A DNA stretch of 64,000 nucleotides from CAYQQQ01 sp964420125. Lineage in GTDB: Bacteria; Actinomycetota; Acidimicrobiia; Acidimicrobiales; Microtrichaceae. Positions 1-8,430 of this stretch are shown here, in pieces. How positions within the stretch are numbered: the first letter of the stretch is position 1; every line of letters begins with the position of its first letter. The notes beneath the pieces were generated by a model, which was not told the origin of the DNA, did not search any database, and was given only the letters and a program-made list of their open reading frames with translations. A program made the translations under genes and the position numbers. The DNA lies in NCBI GenBank assembly GCA_964420125.1, contig CAYQQQ010000005.1, forward strand, positions 141,168 through 205,167. Direction: 5' to 3'.

Positions 1-1
1 G

Positions 2-1102
2 GGGGCGACGATCCGGTTCGCGGACGGCACCTACTCCGTCACCGGCGACTACTCCCGCAGCCTGGCCGTCTCCCGGCCGGGGATCACGCTGCGCGGCGCG
101 TCGGGAGACCCGACGCGTGTCGTCCTCGACGGCCGGTACTCGATCGGTGCGATCGTCTACGTCCTGGCCAGCGAGGTCACGGTCACCGACATGACGATCA
201 CCCGGGCGAGCGACCACCTCGTGCACAGCTATCCCGGTGACGCCGGTGCGGACCTCACCGGCATGCGCCTCCACCGGCTCCGCCTCGTCGACTCGGGCGA
301 GCAGTTCGTGAAGGTCAACCCCAACGCGGCGCGCTCCGCCTTCGTCGACGGGGGCACCGTGTCGTGCTCCGAGCTCACGATGACACCGACGGGCAGAGCC
401 AACATCGAGCGCGCCTACGGCTGCTACACCGGCGGCATCGACGTGCACTCCGGTCGCAGGTGGGTCGTGCGCAGCAACACGGTCACCGGGATCTACTGCG
501 AGGACGGCGAGGTCGCCGAGCACGCGGTGCACTTCTGGAACGGTGCCAGGGACACCCTCGTCGAGAACAACTACATCCGGAGCTGCTCCAGGGGGATCGG
601 CTTCGGCCTCGTGGAGAGCGGCGAGACCCGGCAGTATCCGGACGACCCCTATCCCGATCTCTACGTCGGGCACTACGGGGGGACCATCCGCAACAACGTG
701 ATCCTGGCGGAGATCCCCCAGTACGACACGGGCATCGAGCTGGACCAGGCGCGGGGATCCACCGTCGTGCACAACTCCGTCGTGGAGACCGCCGCGGCCA
801 CCGGATCGTTCAGCTCCATCGACTACAGGTTCGCCAACACCTCCGTCGCCATCCACAACAACCTGGTGCGGCGCATCACGGTTCGCAACGGTGCCGCGGG
901 CGTGGTGGGCGACAACGTGGAGGACGTGCCGCCGGGGTGGTTCGTGCACATCGCCTCCGGCGACGTGCATCTGCGGCCCACCGCCAGCGGCGCCATCGAC
1001 ACCGGTCGCACTCTCGGGGAGGGGGTCGCCGGCCGCGATCTCGACGGCACGGCCCACGACGTCGGCGCTCCCGACGTAGGTGCCGACGAGCGCGGGAGCT
1101 GA
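2..1102 (+). CDS. Right-handed parallel beta-helix repeat protein, 5' end outside window
   Basis: The reading frame is already open at base 2, so the true start lies upstream; the first in-window ATG (191) is internal. The protein shows the irregular Asn-, Val- and Gly-rich rungs of NosD/pectate-lyase-like parallel beta-helices, for example NNYIRS, IRNNVI, VHNSVV and IHNNLV at about 22-30 residue spacing. A Cys pair (CYTGG and YCEDG) may stabilise one rung. Such folds usually act on or bind polysaccharides outside the cell, but no catalytic residues can be assigned and the substrate is unknown. It ends tail to tail with the next gene, with a hairpin spanning its stop codon. Confidence 0.7.
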   Translation, partial: GATIRFADGTYSVTGDYSRSLAVSRPGITLRGASGDPTRVVLDGRYSIGAIVYVLASEVTVTDMTITRASDHLVHSYPGDAGADLTGMRLHRLRLVDSGEQFVKVNPNAARSAFVDGGTVSCSELTMTPTGRANIERAYGCYTGGIDVHSGRRWVVRSNTVTGIYCEDGEVAEHAVHFWNGARDTLVENNYIRSCSRGIGFGLVESGETRQYPDDPYPDLYVGHYGGTIRNNVILAEIPQYDTGIELDQARGSTVVHNSVVETAAATGSFSSIDYRFANTSVAIHNNLVRRITVRNGAAGVVGDNVEDVPPGWFVHIASGDVHLRPTASGAIDTGRTLGEGVAGRDLDGTAHDVGAPDVGADERGS

Positions 1103-1114
1103 GCGACTCAGCTC
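1096..1114. terminator. Perfect hairpin between convergent genes
   Basis: GAGCTGAG and CTCAGCTC form a perfect 8-bp stem with a CGA loop, overlapping the stop codon at 1100-1102 and ending 5 bp before the stop of the minus-strand gene. There is no U-tract, so a bidirectional terminator role is inferred from position. Confidence 0.45.
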
Positions 1115-1118
1115 AGAA

Positions 1119-2525
1119 TCAGAGCCCGATGACCTTGGCGGCGAAGTGGTTGCCGTTGAACGTACCGGCGTTGGCCGCCTTGCCCAGCTGACCGAAGAAG
1201 TTGAGGCCCCAGCACCAGACGCCGCCGACCTGGTCCAGGGCGCAGGTGTGGTCGCCACCGGCATCCACCGCGACGACGTCGTTGAGCCCCGCGGCGAGCG
1301 TAGGCGTCGGGTTGGGATTGCCGTTGAGGGTGATCGTGCCCATCTGGCCGTACATGTTGTCGCCCCAGCACTTCACCCGGGATGTGGTGGTGCGTGCACA
1401 GGTGTGGTTCTCGCCACCGCTGATCTGCTGCGCATCCCAGAAGCTCGCGATCTCCACCGGGTTCTCCGTCGCGATGTTGTTGTCGTTGCCCGCGGCGTTG
1501 CCGAGCTGGCCGTCGTGGTTCCATCCCCAGCACTGCACCCGGGAGTTCCAGGTGACCGCGCAGGTGTGCTTGTACCCGGCACCGACGCCGGTGGAGCTCG
1601 GGAGGCCTCCCACTGCGACCGGGGAGAAGCTCTCGTCGGTGCTGCCGTCGCCGAGTTGGCCGAAGACGTTCTCACCCCAGCAGCTGATCGAGCCGTTGCT
1701 GCGCCGAGCGCATGCGTGGGTGGAGTTGAGCGACACCTGTGTTGCATCGATCAGCCCGAGCACCTGGTTGGGCGTGCCGGTGCCGTTGGGGATCCCGTAG
1801 GCCGCGTTGGAGCCGAGCTGACCGTTGGAGTTGGATCCGAAGCACCACACGCGGTTGGTCTGGGTCGTCGCGCACGTCGCGTCGGATCCGGCGGAGACCT
1901 GCACCACCCCGTTCAGCGGCACCTGTTGAGGGTTGGGGTAGGAGTTGTTCGTGCCGTAGCCGACCAGCGTGCCGAGCTGCCCGACGGAGTTGCTCCCCCA
2001 GCACCACAGCGTGTTGTCGGTGCGCACCGCACAGGTGTGCGATCCGCCGGCGCTGATCTGGGCGATGCCGGCGAGCCCGACGCTGCGAGGCGTGGACGTG
2101 TCGCCGCCGGCGCTGCCGAGTCGGCCGTACTGGCTGTTGCCCCAGCACCTGGCGGTGCCGTCGTCGTAGCGGGCGCAGGTGTGCGAGGTCCCGGCGCTGA
2201 TCTCCACGACCTTCGGCGGTGGAGCCGGTGGTGGCGGGGGCTCGGCGGGCGGCGGGTTCTCCACAGGTGGCTGGGGGAGCGGGCCGATGATCACCCACTC
2301 GCCCCGGCGGATGCGGAGGTGCTCCTCGATGGTCATGATCGGTTCCCAGCGGCCGTTGCGGCAGATGAGCACGTAGGTGGCGTCCGCGCCGAAGGGGTTG
2401 CCGTCGGCCGCAGGGGCGCATGGCGCCCACATGACCTGGTTGACCTGGCATGCCGTGGCGGCCGCCACAGCGGCGACGGCGACGAACATGATGAGTGCGC
2501 CCCTCAGAGTCGGCCGGTGTCCCAC
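1119..2525 (-). CDS. RCC1-repeat (beta-propeller) secreted protein or lipoprotein
   Basis: About seven repeats of the form ISAG-x-SHTCA...CWG-x-N-x-x-GQLG fill the C-terminal two thirds, the signature of RCC1/BLIP-II-like seven-bladed propellers. The GTG start at 2525 is chosen because AAGGGAGG lies 4-5 bases upstream; the ORF is open 73 codons further but that stretch overlaps the neighbouring hydrolase gene. The N-terminus is a signal peptide (basic start, Ala/Val core) ending in ATAC, a weak lipobox. A Pro-rich linker (about residues 97-120) separates a short Cys-containing domain from the propeller. Each blade has paired Cys residues, suggesting disulfides. The partner is unknown; such propellers in bacteria are usually protein-binding. 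Confidence 0.75.
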   Translation of the reverse strand: MGHRPTLRGALIMFVAVAAVAAATACQVNQVMWAPCAPAADGNPFGADATYVLICRNGRWEPIMTIEEHLRIRRGEWVIIGPLPQPPVENPPPAEPPPPPAPPPKVVEISAGTSHTCARYDDGTARCWGNSQYGRLGSAGGDTSTPRSVGLAGIAQISAGGSHTCAVRTDNTLWCWGSNSVGQLGTLVGYGTNNSYPNPQQVPLNGVVQVSAGSDATCATTQTNRVWCFGSNSNGQLGSNAAYGIPNGTGTPNQVLGLIDATQVSLNSTHACARRSNGSISCWGENVFGQLGDGSTDESFSPVAVGGLPSSTGVGAGYKHTCAVTWNSRVQCWGWNHDGQLGNAAGNDNNIATENPVEIASFWDAQQISGGENHTCARTTTSRVKCWGDNMYGQMGTITLNGNPNPTPTLAAGLNDVVAVDAGGDHTCALDQVGGVWCWGLNFFGQLGKAANAGTFNGNHFAAKVIGL

Positions 2526-2644
2526 GGCGCCTCCCTTCGGGTTGGGCTTCCCACGGTACGGACCACACGGCGCGAATCCATGGGCACATGTGACGCCCGT
2601 CATGGGCCGAGCGGCCCAGCCTGGCCTCCGAAGGCCGGATCCCC

Positions 2645-3256
2645 TCAGGCCAGCACGCCGAGCACCTGCTCGGTCACCCACGAGAGGCGGCCGGCCAGGA
2701 AGTGGTCGGTTCCGGGGATGGTCGCCACCTCGGTGGCCGTCCAACCGAGGGTGCGGTCGCGAACCGTTGCCGGATCGCAGAACTGGTCGTGCTCGGCTAC
2801 CAGCAGCAGCTTGGGGCGCGGGTCATCGGCTGCAGCCATGGCGTCCAGGTCCACGGAGGCGAGCGGGGGCGTCACGGCGACCCATCCGGCGACCGCGTCG
2901 TGGGCCACCTGGAGGGACACGTCCGCGCCGAAGGACCACCCCACCAGCCACACCGGCCGGCCGAGCTCTGCGTGCAGCCACTCCAACGCGGCGAGCACGT
3001 CGAGGGCCTCGGGGCCCCCGCCCCCGTGGACCCCTCCCGATCCGCCGGCTCCACGGAAGTCGACGCGCAGGACCGCCACGCCGGCGTCCGGCAGCGTCCT
3101 GGCGAGGGCGGAGGGGACCGTGGCGTGGAGGTCGCCGCCCATGAGCGGGTGGGGGTGCAGCAGCACGGCCGCAGCGAGAGGCGTGGTGGTCCCGGGCGCC
3201 GCGTAGTCTGCGTGCAGGTCGACCCCGTCCTCGGTGTGCAGCGTCACAGCGGTCAC
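2645..3256 (-). CDS. Alpha/beta hydrolase, dienelactone hydrolase/KANL3-Tex30-like
   Basis: This 203-residue protein has the single-domain serine hydrolase layout: an HPHPLMGG oxyanion-type segment near residue 35, DFRGAGGS near 67, the nucleophile elbow GWSFGAD near 105, an Asp in EHDQFCD and the catalytic His in GTDHF. This family includes small cytoplasmic esterases of unknown substrate. No signal peptide is visible. The GTG start at 3256 lies 59 bp from the start of the divergent nitrilase-Nudix gene, so the two may share a promoter region. The substrate cannot be inferred from the sequence. Confidence 0.75.
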   Translation of the reverse strand: MTAVTLHTEDGVDLHADYAAPGTTTPLAAAVLLHPHPLMGGDLHATVPSALARTLPDAGVAVLRVDFRGAGGSGGVHGGGGPEALDVLAALEWLHAELGRPVWLVGWSFGADVSLQVAHDAVAGWVAVTPPLASVDLDAMAAADDPRPKLLLVAEHDQFCDPATVRDRTLGWTATEVATIPGTDHFLAGRLSWVTEQVLGVLA

Positions 3257-3315
3257 GTGCGCACCGTAGGCGAGGCGCGGAGGACGCGTGACCCGGAGCT
3301 GGTGACAGGAGCGCC

Positions 3316-4608
3316 GTGACCGACGTGCTGCCCGTGGCGACGATCCAGCACGACATCGTGTGGGAGGACGCGTCCGCCACGCTCGCCCATCTGGCGCCGC
3401 TGGTGGCGCGGGCCGCGGGGGAAGGGGCTCGGCTGGTGGTGCTCACCGAGATGTTCGCCACCGGGTTCTCCCCTCGAACCGAGGTGATCGCCGAGGACCC
3501 CGGAGGACCTGCGGGGAGCTTCCTGGTGGAGCAGGCGATCCAGCACGGGGCGTGGGTGCTGGGATCGATCTGCGAGCGCGATCCCGCCGACGGCCGGCCT
3601 CGCAACGTGGCGGTGCTCGCGGGACCGAACGGCAGGACCTACCGCTACGCCAAGCGCCATCTGTTCTCCTACGCCGGCGAGCACCAGCGGCTGGGTGCGG
3701 GGGAGCAGCCGCTGCTCGTGGACCTCGACGGTGTCCGGGTCAGCCTGCACGTGTGCTACGACCTGCGCTTCGCCCCGGACTTCTGGCCGCAGGCTCCGGC
3801 GGTGGACCTCTACCTGGTGGTCGCCAACTGGCCGGCGGCCCGGATCGCCCACTGGCGGGCGCTGCTGGTCGCTCGGGCGATCGAGAACCAGGCCTACGTG
3901 GTGGGCGCCAACCGGGTCGGCGTCGGAGGCACCCTCGACTACACCGGCGACTCGCTGATCGTGGACCCTCTCGGGGAGGTGCTGGCCGACGGCACCGGCG
4001 GGTCGGAGCAGGTGCTGCACGCCGTGGTCGACCCGGCACGCGTGCGCGAGGTGCGGCGGCGCTACCCGTTCCTGGCGGATCGGACGCCCCCGGAGGATCC
4101 AGGTGAGGAGATGGTCGAGGTGCTCGGTGCCGACGGGCGGATCGATGCAGTGGTGACCCGCCGCCGGATGCGGGCGGGCCGGTTGCGTCACAGGTGCACG
4201 TTCGTGGTGGTGCGCTCGACGACAGGTGAGGTGCTGGTGCACCGACGGTCGCCCCTGAAGGACCTCTGGCCCGACCGCTGGGACCTCAGCTGCGGCGGGG
4301 TGGTGACCGCCGGGGAGGACTGGGAGACCGCAGCGGTGCGGGAGCTCGCCGAAGAGCTCGGCATCGAGGTGACCCCTGCGGAGCTGGAGGTCCTCGGGGG
4401 GGCGACCTACGACGATGACGACGTGGACGAGGTCGCCCGTATCTGGAGCGTCACCCACGACGGACCCTTCGCATTCGCCGACGGCGAGGTCGTGGAGGCC
4501 CGCTTCGTCAGCGTCGTCGAACTGGCGCGGATGATCGAGGTGGAGCCCTTCGTGGCCGACGCGCTCGCCGTGGTGGCGCCGCTGGTGATCGCACCCTCAT
4601 CCGGATGA
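3316..4608 (+). CDS. Fusion of a carbon-nitrogen hydrolase (nitrilase) and a Nudix hydrolase
   Basis: Residues about 5-255 are a nitrilase-superfamily amidase with the Glu-Lys-Cys triad visible as E45 (LTEMFATGF), K113 (YAKRHLF) and C147 (HVCYDLRF). Residues about 285-430 are a Nudix domain whose full signature (G-x5-E-x7-R-E-L-x-E-E-x-G-I) runs from G328 to I350. A short linker around residues 256-285 joins them. The GTG start follows AGGAG by 4-5 bases. The nitrilase half resembles omega-amidase/YafV-like enzymes that hydrolyse small amides; the Nudix half resembles IDI/YfcD-type hydrolases. The fusion suggests the two act on linked or related metabolites, possibly as damage-repair or housecleaning enzymes, but that is inference. 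Confidence 0.85.
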   Translation: MTDVLPVATIQHDIVWEDASATLAHLAPLVARAAGEGARLVVLTEMFATGFSPRTEVIAEDPGGPAGSFLVEQAIQHGAWVLGSICERDPADGRPRNVAVLAGPNGRTYRYAKRHLFSYAGEHQRLGAGEQPLLVDLDGVRVSLHVCYDLRFAPDFWPQAPAVDLYLVVANWPAARIAHWRALLVARAIENQAYVVGANRVGVGGTLDYTGDSLIVDPLGEVLADGTGGSEQVLHAVVDPARVREVRRRYPFLADRTPPEDPGEEMVEVLGADGRIDAVVTRRRMRAGRLRHRCTFVVVRSTTGEVLVHRRSPLKDLWPDRWDLSCGGVVTAGEDWETAAVRELAEELGIEVTPAELEVLGGATYDDDDVDEVARIWSVTHDGPFAFADGEVVEARFVSVVELARMIEVEPFVADALAVVAPLVIAPSSG

Positions 4609-4687
4609 GCTGGTGCCGACGAGCCGACGCTCGGAGGTGGCGCCCCGGGGGTTGGCAGGGCGAGGAGCGCTGCGGCAGAATGGCCGG

Positions 4688-4723
4688 GTGCGTGAGATGA
4701 ACGTCGTCGTAGTACTTGCCTGA
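4688..4723 (+). CDS. ilvBNC leader peptide (branched-chain amino acid attenuator)
   Basis: A tiny ORF 140 bases upstream of ilvB encodes MNVVVVLA from ATG 4697 to the stop at 4721-4723 (or MREMNVVVVLA from the in-frame GTG 4688). Four consecutive Val codons and a Leu codon are what a ribosome-stalling leader for branched-chain amino acid supply needs. A hairpin and a terminator-like stem follow. Which start is used is uncertain because neither has a clear Shine-Dalgarno sequence. Confidence 0.75.
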   Translation: MREMNVVVVLA

Positions 4724-4756
4724 GGCGCACCTCGGCCTTCATCCCCCGCGTGCGCC
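4724..4756 (+). promoter_or_regulatory. Leader hairpin downstream of the ilv leader peptide
   Basis: GGCGCAC (4724-4730) pairs perfectly with GTGCGCC (4750-4756). Its 5' arm starts in the leader stop codon, so a stalled or released ribosome would affect whether it forms. It is the likely pause or competing structure of the attenuator. Confidence 0.55.
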
Positions 4757-4790
4757 ACGACCTCCCGGATCGGGAGGTCGTTCCGGTTTT
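4757..4790 (+). terminator. Intrinsic terminator of the ilvBNC attenuator
   Basis: An 11-bp perfect stem (arms 4757-4767 and 4771-4781, loop GAT) is followed by TCCGGTTTT. It sits between the Val-rich leader peptide and ilvB, the expected place for a conditional terminator. Confidence 0.7.
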
Positions 4791-4864
4791 CCGGGACGTG
4801 GCGCCGTGGTGCCGACGGACCGGATCCCGTCGCCCCGCAACCATCGAGCACACCAGGAACCCAC

Positions 4865-6619
4865 ATGACCACCAACGGCGGTGCCGCCCTCATCAAGTCC
4901 CTCGAGCTCGAGGGCGTCGACACGGTCTTCGGGCTGCCCGGGGGAGCGATCCTCCCGGTGTACGACCCGATCATCGACAGCCCGATCCGCCACATCCTCG
5001 TGCGCCACGAGCAGGGTGCCGGCCACATGGCCGAAGGGTACGCGCATGCCACGGGTCGGCCCGGGGTGGCCATGGTCACCTCCGGACCGGCTGCCACGAA
5101 CATCGTCACCCCCCTGTGCGACGCCTACATGGACTCGGTGCCGATGGTGGTGATCACCGGTCAGGTCGCCAGCCCGGCGATCGGCACCGACGCCTTCCAG
5201 GAGTGCGACACGGTGGGCATCACGAGGGGCGTGACGAAGCACAACGAGCTGGTCACCCGGGCCGAGGACATCCCACTGGTGATCCGGCAGGCCTTCCACA
5301 TCGCCACCACCGGTCGGCCCGGCCCGGTTCTGGTGGACGTGCCCAAGGACATCGTCGACCCCAAGAACCCTGCCTCGCGCCTGGAGTGGTACTGGCCGAC
5401 CGACGCCGAGGTGGCGGCCAGCCTGCCTGGCTACAAGCCGACCACCAAGGGCCATCCCAAGAAGATCCGCGAGGCCGCCCAGCTCATCCTCGATGCCCGC
5501 CAGCCGGTGATCTACGCCGGGGGTGGGATCCTCAAGGCGCGTGCAGCAGAGGCGCTGCGGGAGCTCGCCGAGCTGTGCGAGATCCCGGTGGTCACCACCC
5601 TGATGGCGAGAGGCACCCTGCCCGACGACCACCCGCTGTGCCTCGGCATGCCGGGGATGCACGGCAACTACACCGCTGTCACCGCCATGCAGCGTGCGGA
5701 CCTCCTGATCACCCTGGGCGCCCGGTTCGACGACCGCATCACCGGTCGGCTCGACGGCTTCGCCCCCGACGCCAAGATCGTCCACGTGGACATCGATCCG
5801 GCAGAGCTGGGCAAGGTGCGCCGGCCGGACGTCCCGATCGTGGGCGACTGCCGGCTGGTGATCGAGGAGCTGGTCCGGGTGCTGCGCGACCGCCTCGCCG
5901 CCGGGGACGCCTTCCCCGAACGCACGTCGTGGCGTTCCACCATCTCGGGCTGGCAGGAGAAGTACCCGCTGGTCTACGAGCAGTCGGAGCCGGGTGAGCT
6001 GCTCAAGCCGCAGTTCGTCTTGGAGCAGCTCCGTGACCGCGCACCCGAGGACTGCATCGTCGCCTCGGGTGTCGGCCAGCACCAGATGTGGACCAGCCAG
6101 TACTGGCGGTTCCGCCACCCCTACACCTGGATCAACTCCGGCGGCCTCGGCACGATGGGCTTCTCGGTGCCCGCCGCCATCGGCGCCAAGGTCGGCCGGC
6201 CCGACCGGATGGTGTGGGCCGTCGACGGCGACGGCTGCTTCCAGATGACCGCACAGGAGCTGGTCACCGCCTCCACCGAGCGGATCCCCGTCAAGGTCGC
6301 CATCCTCAACAACGCCTACCTCGGGATGGTGCGGCAGTGGCAGGAGATGTTCTACGAGGAGCGCTACTCCGAGGTCTACCTGTCGCCCGACCTGCCCGAC
6401 TACGTGAAGTGGGCCGAGGCCATGGGGTGCGTGGCCATGCGGGTGGAGGATCCCGACGAGGTCGGTCCCGCCATCGACAAGGCCAACGAGATCAACGACC
6501 GGCCCGTGGTGCTGGAGTTCCGCACCGACTCCTCCGAGAAGGTCTACCCCATGGTCCCCGCCGGCCACACCAACGACGAGATCGTGGTGGACCCGATCCA
6601 CGGGGAGGGCGGACGATGA
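4865..6619 (+). CDS. ilvB: Acetolactate synthase large (catalytic) subunit
   Basis: A full-length 584-residue ThDP enzyme that makes 2-acetolactate from two pyruvates (or 2-aceto-2-hydroxybutyrate with 2-oxobutyrate), the first common step of valine, leucine and isoleucine synthesis. The N-terminal domain starts with FGLPGGAILPVYD and contains the catalytic Glu (E49 in VRHEQGAGH). The central FAD-domain includes LGARFDDR. The C-terminal ThDP/Mg motif runs from GDGCF through LNN. It is the first gene of ilvB-ilvN-ilvC; its stop overlaps the ilvN start (ATGA). Expression is probably controlled by the leader-peptide attenuator immediately upstream. Confidence 0.97.
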   Translation: MTTNGGAALIKSLELEGVDTVFGLPGGAILPVYDPIIDSPIRHILVRHEQGAGHMAEGYAHATGRPGVAMVTSGPAATNIVTPLCDAYMDSVPMVVITGQVASPAIGTDAFQECDTVGITRGVTKHNELVTRAEDIPLVIRQAFHIATTGRPGPVLVDVPKDIVDPKNPASRLEWYWPTDAEVAASLPGYKPTTKGHPKKIREAAQLILDARQPVIYAGGGILKARAAEALRELAELCEIPVVTTLMARGTLPDDHPLCLGMPGMHGNYTAVTAMQRADLLITLGARFDDRITGRLDGFAPDAKIVHVDIDPAELGKVRRPDVPIVGDCRLVIEELVRVLRDRLAAGDAFPERTSWRSTISGWQEKYPLVYEQSEPGELLKPQFVLEQLRDRAPEDCIVASGVGQHQMWTSQYWRFRHPYTWINSGGLGTMGFSVPAAIGAKVGRPDRMVWAVDGDGCFQMTAQELVTASTERIPVKVAILNNAYLGMVRQWQEMFYEERYSEVYLSPDLPDYVKWAEAMGCVAMRVEDPDEVGPAIDKANEINDRPVVLEFRTDSSEKVYPMVPAGHTNDEIVVDPIHGEGGR

Positions 6620-7125
6620 GCAGCGACCTCCCTCGCCACCACGTGCTGTCGGTGCTGGTGGAGAACCGCGCCGGCGTGCTGGCCCGCGTGGCCAGCCTGT
6701 TCGCCCGGCGGGGCTACAACATCTACTCGCTGGCCGTTGCCCCCACCGACGACGAGCGCTTCAGCCGCATCACGGTGGTGGTGGACGTGGAGACCGCGCC
6801 CCTCGAGCAGGTCGTGAAGCAGCTCAACAAGCTGATCCACGTGATCAAGATCTCCGAGCTCGATCCTCGTGACTCGGTCGAGCGGGAGCTCATGCTGCTC
6901 ACCGTGAAGGCGCCGGCGGGCACCCGCAGCGAGATCCTCGAGCTGGTGAACCTCTTCGAGGGCAAGGTGCTCGACGTCGGCCACGACGAGCTGACCGTCA
7001 GCATGGACGACGAACCCGGCCGCCTGGACGACCTGGAGGCGCTGCTGCGGCCCTTCGGGATCGTGGACCTCCAGCGCACGGGCCGCGTCGCGCTGCCCAA
7101 GCTGGAGCACGACGCGCTGAGTTGA
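6616..7125 (+). CDS. ilvN: Acetolactate synthase small (regulatory) subunit
   Basis: This 169-residue protein has the N-terminal ACT domain (HVLSVLVENRAGVLARV, then RRGYNIYSL) that binds valine and feedback-regulates the catalytic subunit, and the usual C-terminal ALS_ss_C domain with REL-x-LLTV and the FEGKVLDV segment. Length is normal for the family. The ATG at 6616 overlaps the ilvB stop by four bases, which implies translational coupling and a fixed subunit ratio. It ends 68 bases before the ilvC start. Confidence 0.97.
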   Translation: MSSDLPRHHVLSVLVENRAGVLARVASLFARRGYNIYSLAVAPTDDERFSRITVVVDVETAPLEQVVKQLNKLIHVIKISELDPRDSVERELMLLTVKAPAGTRSEILELVNLFEGKVLDVGHDELTVSMDDEPGRLDDLEALLRPFGIVDLQRTGRVALPKLEHDALS

Positions 7126-7193
7126 ACGACTGCAGTGGTGGTGCAGCCAGCCGCTCTTTGTCAGCGGGTGCGGTGGCGGAGCAGACTTGTCCG

Positions 7194-8222
7194 ATGGCCA
7201 ACGTGTACTACGAGAAGGACGCCGACCCCTCCCTGATCGCCGGACGCAAGGTGGCGATCCTGGGCTACGGCTCGCAAGGGCATGCCCACGCCCTCAACCT
7301 GAAGGACTCCGGCGTGGACGTGCGGGTGGGCCTGCGGCCCGGCTCGTCGTCGGAGGCCAAGGCGAAGGAGGCCGGCCTCCGGGTGCTCGACATCGCCACC
7401 GCCGCGGCCGAGGCCGACCTGATCATGATGCTGCTGCCCGACACCGAGATCGCCCCGGTGTACGACGCGGACGTCGCCCCCAACCTGTCCGATGGCGATG
7501 CGCTGCTCTTCGCCCACGGGTTCAACGTGCGCTTCGGCTACGTGACGGCGCCTGCGGGCGTGGACGTGGCCATGGTCGCCCCGAAGGGACCGGGGCACCT
7601 GGTGCGGCGCACCTACACCGAAGGCGGGGGCGTGCCCTGCCTCATCGCCGTGGCCCAGGACGCCACGGGCACGGCCAAGGCGCTGGCCCTCAGCTACGCG
7701 GACGCCATCGGCGGCACCCGGGCAGGGGTGTTGGAGACCACCTTCGAGGAGGAGACCGAGACCGATCTCTTCGGCGAGCAGGTCGTGCTCTGCGGCGGCC
7801 TCTCGGCGCTGGTGCAGGCCGGCTTCGAGACGCTGGTGGAGGCCGGCTACCAGCCGGAGTCCGCCTACTTCGAGTGCCTCCACGAGCTGAAGCTGATCGT
7901 GGACCTCATGTACGAGCAGGGGATCTCGGGCATGCGCTACTCGATCTCCACCACCGCGGAGTACGGGGACCTCACCCGTGGGCCGCGCATCATCGACGAG
8001 CGGGTCAAGGCGGAGATGGGTCGCATCCTGGAGGAGATCCGCTCCGGGGCGTTCGCCGAGGAGTTCATCGGCGAGGTCCGCAGCGGTGGAGCGCGCTTCG
8101 AGGAGCTGCGCGAGCGCGGCAAGCAGCACCAGGTGGAGCAGGTCGGCGCCGGATTGCGCGCGATGATGCCCTGGATCTCCGCGGGCAAGGCCAAGGTGGA
8201 GGACATCTCCGGCGGGGACTGA
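7194..8222 (+). CDS. ilvC: Ketol-acid reductoisomerase (NADP+)
   Basis: A 342-residue class I enzyme that isomerises and reduces acetolactate to 2,3-dihydroxyisovalerate, the second step of valine and isoleucine synthesis. The Rossmann motif GYGSQGHAHA with a downstream Arg-Ser run (LRPGSSS) points to NADPH. The catalytic His is in APKGPGH and the Mg ligands in EETETDLFGEQ. The ATG at 7194 gives the standard N-terminus MANVYYEKDAD. An upstream in-frame TTG overlapping the ilvN stop (7122) would add 24 atypical residues and is less likely. Confidence 0.96.
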   Translation: MANVYYEKDADPSLIAGRKVAILGYGSQGHAHALNLKDSGVDVRVGLRPGSSSEAKAKEAGLRVLDIATAAAEADLIMMLLPDTEIAPVYDADVAPNLSDGDALLFAHGFNVRFGYVTAPAGVDVAMVAPKGPGHLVRRTYTEGGGVPCLIAVAQDATGTAKALALSYADAIGGTRAGVLETTFEEETETDLFGEQVVLCGGLSALVQAGFETLVEAGYQPESAYFECLHELKLIVDLMYEQGISGMRYSISTTAEYGDLTRGPRIIDERVKAEMGRILEEIRSGAFAEEFIGEVRSGGARFEELRERGKQHQVEQVGAGLRAMMPWISAGKAKVEDISGGD

Positions 8223-8317
8223 ACCTGCGGGAGCCCCCGCTGGACGGGTTTCGTGCCGTGGTGTCGGACCAGCTGGGGCCGGCGCCACGGCACTTCCGCG
8301 TCGACGCACGATCACCG

Positions 8318-8352
8318 CCACCAATCCTGAGTGAACGGGTCGGGATTGGTGG
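8318..8352 (+). promoter_or_regulatory. 10-bp perfect inverted repeat between ilvC and metY
   Basis: CCACCAATCC (8318-8327) pairs with GGATTGGTGG (8343-8352) across a 15-base loop. It lies 96 bp after ilvC and 78 bp before metY. It could be the ilvC terminator or a metY control element; no U-tract follows, and I see no SAM-riboswitch pattern. Confidence 0.4.
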
Positions 8353-8430
8353 GGGTATGCTCAGCGCTCGCTCGTGCTCAGCACGGGCGACGCCGGACGG
8401 CACGTGACCACGACACCGAGGGAGCACCTC

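Noticed and set aside
1080..3206. A 708-codon plus-strand frame
   Set aside because: It is antisense to the RCC1 protein and the hydrolase; the product is repetitive, GC-driven sequence without any domain.
4739..6601. A 620-codon minus-strand frame across ilvB
   Set aside because: Exact antisense of ilvB, rich in His/Gly/Val as expected of a shadow frame in high-GC DNA.
7122..7193. TTG start of ilvC overlapping the ilvN stop
   Set aside because: It would add 24 Ser/Ala-rich residues missing from the family, and the ATG gives the conserved N-terminus.
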